From positions 8,566,501 to 8,630,500 of the forward strand of contig BRXU01000001.1 in the NCBI GenBank assembly GCA_030267565.1: a stretch of 64,000 bases of DNA, read 5' to 3'. Below are positions 12,401-23,078 of the stretch, piece after piece (within the stretch, counting starts at the first letter, position 1; each line of letters starts with the position of its first letter). Source of the DNA: Pleodorina starrii. Taxonomy: Eukaryota; Chlorophyta; Chlorophyceae; Chlamydomonadales; Volvocaceae. The translations under genes and the position numbers were made by a program. Under the pieces are notes generated by a model. That model was not told where the DNA came from, did not search any database, and was given only the letters and a program-made list of their open reading frames with translations.

Positions 12401-12907
12401 AAAGAAGGTAAGGGGATGGGGGAAAGGGTCCGAGTCGGAAAAAGAAGAGTGAGAACATGTGATCGGGAGCAAGGCGGGACAAACACCACCGGGCCTCAAC
12501 GACAAAGCTCCCACCTGCGACCAATGAGGCGCTTCACGTCGTAGACCGTGCGCTTGGGGTTGACGGTGGCCTGGTTCTTGGCAGCATCGCCGATCAGGCG
12601 CTCGCTGTCCGTGAAGGCAACGTAGGAGGGCGTAATGCGGTTACCCTGATCATTGGCAATGATCTCCACGCGACCATTCTTGTAGACGCCCACGCAGGAG
12701 TAGGTCGTGCCCAGGTCGATACCAATAACGGTGCCGAGCTTCTCCTCCGTGGCAGCCCAGACGCTGAAGCTGTAAGACGCACATGCCAGCGCTGCGCAGC
12801 AACAATACAAAATTGAATATATGACGTGCTTGATCAGGGCGGTGAAGGACTACGGGCGGAAAAGTCCACTCACCGAGCAGCAAAGCTGCCGCCTTCAACT
12901 GCGCCAT
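9408..12907 (-). CDS. BIP: ER lumenal HSP70 chaperone BiP
   Basis: ATP-dependent HSP70 of the ER lumen, which binds hydrophobic segments of nascent secretory proteins and controls the unfolded-protein response. Eight exons: 12907-12874, 12791-12515, 12393-11790, 11336-11217, 11009-10817, 10616-10444, 10178-9743 and 9544-9408. They join in phase to 657 residues, the usual BiP length. A hydrophobic signal peptide ([18 protein letters not shown]) precedes the nucleotide-binding domain, with [24 protein letters not shown] and [15 protein letters not shown]. The substrate-binding domain follows ([14 protein letters not shown]). The acidic tail ends in HDEL, the ER retrieval signal. The first exon carries only the start of the signal peptide, and its donor is GTGAGT. 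It is divergent from the GRP94 gene across 318 bp, so co-induction by ER stress is likely. Chlamydomonas carries more than one BiP, and I cannot say which copy this matches. Confidence 0.97.
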
Positions 12908-13225
12908 GGTAACAGGCGCAATCTATTCAATTGACACGTCCTTACAATCCGAGTTATAGAAACAACTACCCGCGTGGGGCTTTAAGAGGGCACAGAGGGC
13001 GCGGGCAGAAGACACCTCGGCGATACATGGAAATTCATGAAAGAAGCATTCTGTACGACATGTCGCGATGTGTCTTGAAGAAGAACGGGCAGCAATCTAC
13101 AATTCGCTACAACACAGGGAACCCAAAAACGTTTTTGTGCGGACGTGTGCGCACAGGGCGCCCTCGACCTTTGTGGCGACGTCAAAGATCACATTATCAG
13201 TCGGTTGGCCGGGAAGTTACACACC
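12908..13225. promoter_or_regulatory. Shared divergent promoter of BiP and GRP94
   Basis: 318 bp separate the two ATG codons. Seen in it: a degenerate heat-shock element at 13029-13051 whose core TTCATGAA (13034-13041) has correct TTCnnGAA spacing, with flanking GAA/TTC units off by one base; CGACGTCA at 13177-13184, a bZIP-type ACGT core; and ATTGACACGTC at 12930-12940, which shares both halves of the plant UPR element (ATTGG..CCACGTC) but with shorter spacing. No convincing TATA box is seen for either gene. The assignments are by motif resemblance only. Confidence 0.6.
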
Positions 13226-16200
13226 ATGCTGAGCCGGAGGGCCACCGCTCTCCTGCTGGTGGCCGGCCTGGCGCTCTGGGCTGTGCCAGGTAACTCGAGC
13301 AAGAGTACTCCACACTTGGGCCGGACATTTGTCGGTTCACACTTTCTTATCCACGCGCGTATCCTTCGCATCTCTTACTGCAGCTTGCCGTGCCGACACC
13401 ACTGTTGATGCGACCGCCACGCCAAAGGTGGACAATGGGGTCTCGTCCGGCCACGCCACGACCACCGACGCGACCTCCATACACAGGTGCGGCCATCGAA
13501 CTCCGTAACCCGCCCGCTCGCACCCAAGTTGCCCTTCCCCCGGCATTGCCTTTGATGCGCGATGCGCTTACACCCCAGAAACTGCAGCCGTCACACTCGT
13601 TTCAGCAGGCATGTGGGTTCCAACCCAGCCACGTTTTTTTGACATGTCATGCCAATTGCGCCCCTGGTCCCGGCCCCGCCAGGGAGGAGCAGGCCATGTC
13701 CAAGTCCGGCAGCCGCATGCGCTCCGGCGCGGAGCAGTTCGCCTTCCAGGCGGAGGTGTCCCGCCTGATGGACATCATCATCAACTCGCTCTACTCCAAC
13801 AAGGACATCTTCCTGCGCGAGCTCATCTCCAACGCCTCCGACGCGCTGGACAAGATCCGCTTCCTGTCGCTCACCGACAAGGCGCAGCTGGGCGAGGGCG
13901 AGACCGCCAACCTGGACATCCGCATCTGGCTGGACGAGGCCGGCAAGACGCTGAACATCCGCGACCGCGGCATCGGCATGACCAAGGACGACCTGATCAA
14001 GAACCTGGGTACCATCGCCAAGTCGGGCACCTCAGGTGGGTGCGGCATCACCCGGGCCCCTCCGCTCCCCCGCCCTTATTACACTCCTTTCCGTGCGTGT
14101 CCCGTCCAGCCAAAAGATGGGCGTGCCAAAAGCACGGGGTGCTTGCCCTTCAACCCTCCACCCGCTGCAGTGCTGGAGCGGCGTCAAAGCCACCGTTGCG
14201 CTCTCCCACGCACTCGCGCTCAAGTGGCCTTCCAGTGCGGACTCGTGAAGCTGACGTGCACGGGCCACCCGGTCCTCTGTGCGTTCCCCTTCCTTCAGCG
14301 CGCTTCCTTCCTTTCCGCCTGCCCAGGCCCGCGCGGTTTATTGCGTCCGAAGCGAGTCACGGCTGATCCGCGCCCGCGCGAAACCTTTACTGCTGGGCTG
14401 AGACCCTTCCTGTGGCGTTCTTCTCCCCTCACGCACCCTCCCCTGCGCCCTCCCTTCCCTGACCTTCGCGCCGCCTCCCTTCCCGCCCTTACCTTCACCT
14501 CCCTCACCCGTCACCCCGCCCGCAGCCTTCCTGGAGCAGATGCAGAAGGGCGGCGACATGAACCTCATCGGCCAGTTCGGTGTGGGCTTCTACTCGGTGT
14601 ACCTGGTGGCTGACTACGTGGAGGTGGTCTCGAAGCACAACGACGACACGCAGTGAGTGGACCTCTCACCAGGGGGCAGGGACTCCCAAATGTACCGGGA
14701 CAGACCTACAGGGACCGGATGTACCGGGACGCGTACCCAACGGGTGCCCACCGCGGCGGGACCGGGGGGGGTGAGGCGCCGCGCAACACGTAGGGGGTGT
14801 GGTGTGGTGTTGGGGATACGGGGTTGTCTTGGACCCAGTCCATGTCTTGGAACTCGGGGCCGGGGCTTGGGGGATTGTCGGGGTCCCTTGCGCTATGCTT
14901 GCGGCCCGGCGAGCCCGAGCCCCGTAAGCGGGTTTTCCCGGGAGTGTGAGGGGTGAAGAACAGAGGAGCAGGGAGGGAAAGGGTGCTCACACGCTCGTGC
15001 TCACATGTTAAGCACCTCGCTCGGGAAGTCACTCACGTATCTCGCCAACTGCTGCGCCTCGCCGGGCCCCCAACCCCGCAGGCACATCTGGGCCAGCACC
15101 GCCGACGGCAGCTTCACCATCAGCGAGGACACGGAGAACGAGGCGCTGGGCCGCGGCACCCTCATCAAGATCCACCTCAAGGAGGAGGCGCAGGTACGTT
15201 GAGAGGGAATTTCAGTGACCCGTGGGTCGGCGGGAGGGAGGTTTACGGTATGTTGAAACGGAAGCCGCAGCGATGGGACGGACGCGTTGTCTTGTGTCGG
15301 TGGTGGGTCGTAACGCGCCTGGAAGATGAAACGACTTACACCCCTGAGGAACCCTGAAAACCCCGCACCTTTGTTGCTGGTTACCTGGCTGCGGGTCTCG
15401 CGTTTTCCTACCCCTCCCACCCTCCTGCCTCCTCTTCACTCGACAGGAGTACGCCACCGAGGCCAAGCTCAAGGAGCTTGTCCAGCGGTACAGCGAGTTC
15501 ATCAACTTCCCCATCTACCTGCAGTCCGAGAAGGAGGTCGAGGTGCCCGTGGAGGAGGAGGAGGAGGCCGCCAAGGAGGGCGAGACCAAGGAGGAGGAGG
15601 CGGCCGAGGAGGAGGAGGAGGACGGTAGGCGGCCGCGGCGTCGTGCTCATCTCCTGCAACCTGCCCGGCTTGGCATACTAATAGCAGTTCTGTATACACA
15701 TAGCGCGTAGCACCTCTTGCGTCGTGGCGGCCGTTGCGCGTGTTGTCATCCACCGCAACTTTCAAAGATGCAGTGAGCGTGGGCCCTGACAGCGCTGCTT
15801 GAATTGGCACTTGGCTCCCGCTGGCCTTCTTTTGCGCCGTTCAGCAGGCTGTCAGCATGTCTTCGGTGGTCGGATTGGTATGCATTCCGCCATCGCCGCA
15901 ACGATACCACGCTTCTGAACCCCCGCCCCCGTTGCCGCCCCGCTTGCCGCCCCGCAGAGGAGGGCGCTGAGGACGATGAGGAGGAGACCAAGGAGGAGGA
16001 GGAGAAGCCCAAGGCGACCCGCAAGTGAGTGCTTCAGGTCGAGGCGTCCTCGCCCCCGGCTGCCAGTAATCCTGGCTATGCGCTCCTTGCCGCGGAACTC
16101 CGCTCCGTTTTAGAGCCGCGCTTGGCATGTTGGTTTACGTAACGATGTCTGTATGCTGGCCCGTCGTCCTTGTGTCCCTGTGGCTGTTCGGCTGCTTCCT

Positions 16201-19200
16201 ACAATCCTCCTGCAGTTCTCCTCGTTTTTATTCCCCTCCTCCCTCCATCATCGTCCGTATACCACCCTCCTCCTCTGCCAGGGAGAAGCGCAAGGACTGG
16301 GAGCTGCTGAACGACAACAAGGCCATCTGGCTGCGCAAGCCGGCCGAGGTGACCGAGGAGGAGTACCAGAAGTTCTACAAGGCCGTATCCAAGGTGAGGG
16401 GGGCGGGGCAGTCACAGCAGCTAGGGTTATAGGTATTCAGGGTTCAGGGCGAGTGGAGGCGGGGCCGGGGGAAGGGAGCGGGCGACGGTGGCCCGCAAGG
16501 GATTGCAAGTTTGCAACACGGAATGTCATACGTTTTTCTTTAGTCCTCGCTCCTCTTCATCCCGCTCCCCCCTTTCCTCCCCTCCCCTTGCGCCCTGGTC
16601 CCCCACTCTTCAGGACTACTCTGACGCGCTGACCTACACGCACTTCCGCGCGGAGGGCGACGTCGAGTTCCGCTCCATCCTTTACATCCCGTCCGTCTCG
16701 CCGTATGACTTCTACGACAAGTACTACGAGAAGGCGCAGAACGGCCTCAAGCTGTACGTCCGCCGCGTCTTTATCAGCGACGACATGAAGGAGCTCATCC
16801 CGCGGTGAGGCGCGGCATCGGTGCAACACCCGGTGTCTGTGCGGCACCGGCTACCGGTTGTGTCTGTTTTGAGCGATGGGGCGTGGGGCGGTACCGGCGG
16901 GTGGAAAGAGGCAGGTGCATCCCTACCTGCGCGGTGTGTCCCTCGCGGTGCCACATACATTAGAAACCCTAAGACAAACCAGCAGCGGGCGCCCAACAAA
17001 CATCGCGCCACCCCATCCCACCCCACCCCACCCGAACACAGGTACCTGTCGTTCGTGAAGGGTATCGTGGACAGCGACACGCTGCCGCTCAACGTGTCGC
17101 GTGAGATGCTGCAGCAGGAGGCCGCCCTCAAGACCATCAAGAAGAAGGTGCGGCGGGGCGTGGGGCGGGGCCGGGTGCGTGCCGGGTGCTTGTACTGGAG
17201 ACGACCAAGGGTTTTCCTCTGCGGCGGCAATGCACCCATCCATCCACCCACTCATCCACCCCATCCGCACCCATCCATCCATCCATCCGCTCATCTGCAC
17301 CATCTGTGCACCACCGCCATGCCTCCGCGACCGCAGGTGGTGCGCAAGGTGCTGGACATGATCAAGAAGATGTCGGAGACGGAGGTCAAGTGCAAGGCCA
17401 TGGAGGGTGAGCGGCAGAGAGCGGTCCGTGCGCGCGTTAGCGTAAAAGCTTAGGCATGAATGCAGCTCAAACATGAAATCACACGTCTCGATTCCGGCTG
17501 GCCGGAAAACAGGACAGTCTCACCATTGCAAGCGCCACGCCATAAACAAAAAGCCGAGCAAACCGGCGCAGACGCGCGCGTTGCCCTCTGCGCTGGATCG
17601 GCTCGTCGTCGTTCCCCTTGTCCAGATTTTTCCGCTGCGGCCTGTGCGCTTTCCTTGCGCCCTTCTTCCTTTCGCCGTGCCGTGCCGAGCGCAGCCCGCT
17701 TACCTTGTCGTGCCGTGCCGTGCTGTCCCCCGCAGAGAAGGGCGAGACCGAGGGCAAGCCGTCCGAGAAGGAGTGCGGCCAGTACGGCAAGTTCTGGGAG
17801 CAGTTCGGCCGCTCCATCAAGCTGGGCATCATCGAGGACACCACCAACCGCAACCGCCTCGCCAAGCTGCTGCGCGTGTCCACCTCCAAGAGCGGCGACA
17901 AGACGATCACGCTGGACGAGTACATTGCCCGCATGAAGGAGGGCCAGAAGAGCATCTACTACCTGGCGGGTGGGTTCGTGCGCTCGTCGTCCCTATTCTG
18001 GGCAGGGCCCGGGCCCCGGGGGTAATGAAGAAGAGGGTCGCCGCGCAAGAGGGACGGCGGCGATGTTGGCACCGCCCCTGCCCATACCCACAGCGCCCCT
18101 GCCCCAGTGCCCCTCCCCCTTGCGCACCCACCACCGCTGCACACACAACCACATGCGCGCTCGTCGGCGGTCCGCAGGCGCCAGCAAGGAGGAGGTGGCC
18201 AACAGCCCCCACCTGGAGCGGCTGCTGCGCAAGGGCTACGAGGTGATATACTTCACCGACGTGCTGGATGAGTACGTGATGGGCCACCTGCTGGACTACG
18301 ACGACAAGAAGTTCGTCAACGCCTCCAAGGACGACCTCAAGCTCTCAGACAAGGACGAGGTGGAGAAGAAGAAGGACAAGGTGAGCGGCTAGTGGGGTCT
18401 GTGTGGCAAAGAGCTATGAGGAAACGAGCGAAAAATGAAGCGAAATGAAGCGGAGCAACCAGCCGAGGGCGGCGGTAAACAGCCGGACCGTGTGAACTGG
18501 GTGCGGGTGCGGGAACTCGTTCGCAAACGGCGAGCTCACGCCCGTGTGCAACGTTGCCGCCCCGCCCCCCCCCCCCGCCCCCCCCCCAGGAGCTCAAGGA
18601 GGAGTTCAAGGACCTGACCAAGTGGTGGAAGAAGGTCATTGAGGACACCAAGCTGCAGACCGTCAAGGTGGGTGGGTTGGAGGGGAGGTAGGTGGGTTTG
18701 CGGCAGCAGGCTGGCATGGGTGCCGGCTCCCGCCCTCCCCGCGCCAGAGGTTGGTAACTGAGGGCCCGCCGGACCGAGAAGCTCGCCGGGGGAAATGGCA
18801 ACACCGCATTTCTACTCGCCTGATGGATATGCCCCGCCCGTGTCCCTGCCTGAGGTTCCCTCATTAACCACAACATTGTCGCCCCTAAACCGTACTACTT
18901 CCCGGCCCATCCCTAACCCTGTTCAGGTTTCGAACCGCCTGGCCACCACGCCATGCGTCGTCGTGTCGGGCAAGTACGGCCAGTCGGCCAACATGGAGCG
19001 CATCATGCGCGCCCAGGCCTTCTCGCGCAGCGGCGGCTTCACGCCGGGCCAGCGCGTGCTGGAGATCAACCCACGGTGAGTGAGCCAGCGAAGGCAGAGG
19101 TCGCGAGGGCAGCGAGCGAGACTTCGAGTGACGCGGTTCAGGCACGGATGGAAGAGGGTGCCGAGCACGCCGCCGCCGCAGCGCGTCACTGCCGTCGATG

Positions 19201-19689
19201 GCGCGGCGTGGGCAGCGACGGAGAGGGAGGACACATGTGGGTGGCGATGGCGCCAGCGAGGGCCGCGATGGCGCTAGGACCAATGCGCAGAACAGCTGCC
19301 ATCTGTGGTGCTGCGATGATGCTGACCGGTCCCCATGCGTCCCCTGAATGCCAACCCCACCCCCGTCTCTGTCATTGTCCCTTCGCAGGCACCCGCTGAT
19401 CGTGGCCCTGAAGGACAAGCTCGCCGCCGCCAGCGAGGACACCGTCGACGAGGCGACGACCGCCGCCGCGCGCCTGCTCTACGAGACGGCGCTGCTGGAG
19501 TCTGGCTTCCTTCCGGATGACGCCAAGTCCTTCTCGCAGCGCGTGTACTCGGTGCTCAAGGACAACCTGGGCGTCGAGTCTTTGGAGGCGGAGCTGGAGG
19601 ACGAGGGCGCGGCGGAGGAGGTGGCTGAGACGGCCGAGGCGGCTGAGGCCAAGGACGAGGCTAAGGACGAGGCCAAGGACGAGCTGTAG
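13226..19689 (+). CDS. HSP90B: ER lumenal HSP90 chaperone (GRP94/endoplasmin)
   Basis: ATP-dependent HSP90 of the ER lumen. Sixteen exons: 13226-13289, 13384-13486, 13683-14035, 14526-14652, 15082-15193, 15447-15624, 15958-16024, 16282-16393, 16614-16804, 17042-17147, 17337-17406, 17736-17969, 18178-18380, 18590-18667, 18927-19075 and 19389-19689. All phases agree and give 815 residues. A signal peptide ([18 protein letters not shown]) is followed by a poorly conserved N-terminal stretch, then the GHKL ATPase domain: [46 protein letters not shown] long Glu-rich charged linker comes next (residues about 290-335), then the middle domain ([45 protein letters not shown]) and the dimerisation domain. 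The last residues are KDEL, which identifies the ER paralogue and not the cytosolic (MEEVD) or plastid form. Confidence 0.97.
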
Positions 19690-20440
19690 ATGCTTGGATT
19701 CATCGAGCTCAGCGCACCGCGAGCTCTTTCTAGGACACGGACGTCATACCTGGACATACATTTCTGGGGACGGCTGGGGACGGTCGACCTTGGTGTTACC
19801 GTAGCCCTGCCCTAAGGAGCTGGGTGACTTTTTGAGGCGTGGCGTGCGTTCCCCAGTGGGCTGGCCACGGCCTGGCGGCGACGGCAGCGTGCGCAGGTGC
19901 GAAATTATTCTTTTGTTTCATGGCGTCGGCGCGGGATTGCCGGGGGCCGGTCGCTAGTGTTGAGGTTGGTGTGAGCGTGAGCGAGCGAGTGGCAGGTTTC
20001 CCCCATGAGAGACAGTGGCCCTCCTTCGAGGGAAGCGGGCATCAGTAGTACAAGCACAAAGCAATGGACAGTTGGGTTAGTCTCGCACCAAGACAGGAGA
20101 CGAATCGCGACACGGCTCCGGAGGGCCACCGAGCGGGCTTGCTGTCGTCGCGCCCCAACCATTTGGGGCGCACGACTTTTAAGGAGATGACTTAGCCCAT
20201 TGAGATGGGCGAACGCCGTTATGCCGGGCTTTCCGCTTGGCTGTTCAGAACTGCTAGGTCAATGGCCATGGCTGCTACCACGACTTGCAAGCCCCAAGGA
20301 CACTCGGGAGGCTTGTGCAGCCTTCCAGCGGGGCCGCGGGTGAAAAGGGATTCACTTGTGTGCACGCCGGGTTGCGGGCGCGACGAGGCGTGAGCAGGAA
20401 CAGCGAAGGCCGCTGTCCAAGTTTCACGTTCCAGAAGAAA

Positions 20441-20445
20441 TGTAA
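20441..20445 (+). terminator. GRP94 polyadenylation signal TGTAA
   Basis: The first plus-strand TGTAA I found after the GRP94 stop codon, about 750 bases downstream. A long 3' UTR is common in this group. Confidence 0.5.
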
Positions 20446-21816
20446 CATGAAGACTATTTCCGTGAAAAGGTCTCGTGAGGTGGCGCATGTGGGGGTTGCC
20501 ATTCCCGCTCCGGCCTGTCCGTGGATGACACCCCCCTCCCCCACACACACGAAGCCGCTCCCCGGCGGGGCCTCCACCCAAGAAACGGGGTTACGGTCGG
20601 AGTCCAGGCTTGCTGACGCTGCGTGTCCGAGCTGGCACACAAGACTTGTCCACTCCCGCCTAGTAGTCCCCGAGGGGGTTTGGAGTCCACATCCATACCC
20701 TGCCTCTCAATATCGACACGAAATTTAATTCGCAATCCACAATTTACAAAGTTACACACGCACCCCATGGCCCCCAGAATTCGGCCGTTCCTGCCCACGT
20801 GACTAAAGCTGTCTAGCCTGGTTGCGCTTTCCTCGGCCCTGCCCATCTGACTGTACGTAGCACACGACCCAGCCGGCCTCCTCCGGGTTCTGGAGCTGTA
20901 GCTGTAACAACTAAGGACAACAAATACGCGCCGAGACCATGACTGCGAGGCCCATGGTGCCGGCGCAACAATGCATGCAAGTCCCCTCCTTCCCTCCTGA
21001 GGGGTGGCTCTTCCCTCAGAATGGGGCTCTGGAGCCCCATCGGCACCTGCAACAACCCCTAACAACCGTAACAACAACGCCAGTGCCAGGTGCGGTGTGC
21101 ACCGGTGGCGATCCTCCGGGTCCTCCGTAAAACGGCTCTCATTCAAGTCCACAGTCCCGTGAGCCAACAAAACTTTATATTAGTCGCAGCGTACGGAGCC
21201 GTGGCGGACGAGGCGTGCCGCCGGGGGTCCTGTCCAAATCGCACCGGTCAGAAAAATAATACTCTAGCTTAGGACACGAAGAGGCAGTGTAAAATACTCG
21301 AGAAGCCGTGAATTTACTCCGACGGCGGCGAACTTGAACCGCCCGCCCCTACGCCACGGCGTCGGGGCAAGGCATACAATCATCGTCTACAGGTATGGTA
21401 GATTCGCGACAAACCAATCAACTAACGGCAACTCAGGACGCCAACGCAAGAGCTGCATACGCGGTCAACACTTGCCCGCGCATAACAGTGGCATAAAGCC
21501 GAATGCAGCTGCTCTGTGCAGCCAGAAGATATGCCCACACACGCGCCCACACAGTATGAATAAGGTGGAGGGTGGAAACCGCACCTGAGCAAGCACCACG
21601 CGGCGGCTTGCTTTGGCGCGCGCGAGTCGTGCACGCGAGCCAGTCCCATGTCAAACGAACAAGGGTTCGTCCTCTCCTTGTGAAGGGCTGTCTATCCCTA
21701 GCAGATCGGGTCCACATGATCCTTGCAGTTCCACTAATCAAACATCAACTGATTCGACAAGTAATTTCACTACGCGTGCCTCGCCCCCGTACTGCCGGAC
21801 CGGACCATACTGTCGT

Positions 21817-22367
21817 ACTCCTCCAATCACTGGGCCTTACCCGAGCACGCATGAAAACACTGATGCATATCGAGACATTATAAAAGCAAGCGCGAGGCAC
21901 TTGGAAGTACTCTAGGAGAAAGCGGCAAAAGTATGGCAAGACGGTCAAACGGTCGTACGGCAAATCAAGCACGGTCTGGCGGACGTGTGCGTCTGGAGAA
22001 ACAAGAACAACGCTGCACACCAGCCGCACATAGCCCCCTTACCCCGGCGGCATCGCTAACCACCGACCAATCCACGTATTGCACTTCTGTACTCCTCCAA
22101 TGAACGGGCCTTACAGGGCTTTACCCGATTACACATGGAAGCATTGGTACATAAACGGCGCAACTTTAGCAAAAAAAATGAGACACAAAGGAACAAGTAC
22201 CCATATAAGGAGAAGGCGTCTGGGGTATGGCAAGGCGGCCAAACGACTTGTACGGCAAATCAAGCACGGTCGGCCGGACGTGTGGGCCTGCCTGGCGAAA
22301 TTAGAGCAATGCTCCACACTAGCCGCACATGGCCCCCCTGGCCCGACGGCGCCGCTCATTGCCGACC
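21817..22367 (+). repeat. Diverged ~260-bp tandem duplication
   Basis: Two copies, about 21817-22069 and 22091-22367, share in order ACTCCTCCAAT, GGGCCTTAC, GTATGGCAAG, CGGCAAATCAAGCACGGTC, GGACGTGTG and AGCCGCACAT, and both end in CCGACC. Central parts differ by insertions. No reading frame is preserved between the copies. Confidence 0.7.
22111..22115 (-). terminator. Possible kinase polyadenylation signal TGTAA
   Basis: The nearest minus-strand TGTAA I found below the kinase stop codon, about 965 bases away. It lies inside copy B of the tandem duplication. Confidence 0.35.
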
Positions 22368-23078
22368 TATGCCACAAAGATGTCGGTGAGCGATAAAGTA
22401 CGCCGACCTGGATGAAGAAAGCGCAAAGGCGAGGAGCCACACAGGAAACGTGACAGCAGTCGGTACCACAAATTGCAAATCGTGCGCTGCAAACGGCCAA
22501 TCGCAACGGCAAACGCTATGCGGGCGTGGCGTTTCTTGTTTAGTATTACGACAAAGAAAGGAATTCAAGAGCCGTATCGTAAACCAACGGCACCACGAGT
22601 TCAAAATTCGTGAACCCGAGTGCGTGGGTGGGGCCACCCAGCAAACAGAGGCCTCCGGCGCCCTTGCGCGCGCCGCTCACCCATACACTACAAGAGATAA
22701 GAGATTCACATCGAATTTTAGGATCAAGTTCATTTTAGCAGTATGCATCCACACATACGGTACGACTTGTGTGTACCGTATACCCGTAAACAAGTAAGGC
22801 AAGCACAAGAGGCAGAACGAATTGCGCACGCCAGCCAACCGCGACGGCCATCCTGCCCTGACAATCAAGGTGCACCGCACATGTCCCCATACAATAAATC
22901 GCACAACATACGCTCCGGACACCACACCCTTGCCGGGCCTCCCCTGCACCGAGTCCGCTAACCAGCCGGACGCGCACGCAACAAAGGGCGACGTGGCGCC
23001 CGCAGTCCGCTCCTGTAATCGCTGGGTCATGGATGAATGCTCGAGGCCCGGCGGACGGGGCGGCGGCGGCCGCGCGGA

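Larger units (their letters stand above)
19690..23078. other. Convergent intergenic region between GRP94 and receptor kinase
   Basis: No conserved coding sequence. It holds the long 3' UTR of GRP94 (TGTAA at 20441), the likely 3' UTR of the kinase (TGTAA at 22115, minus strand) and a diverged tandem duplication at 21817-22367. GC content is visibly lower from about 21,100 to 22,950 than in the flanking genes. Confidence 0.6.

Noticed and set aside
11397..12452. Long plus-strand ORF of 351 codons opposite BiP exon 3
   Set aside because: HSP70 genes regularly show long open frames on the antisense strand because of codon bias. The minus strand here is unmistakably BiP, and the plus frame runs across its introns.
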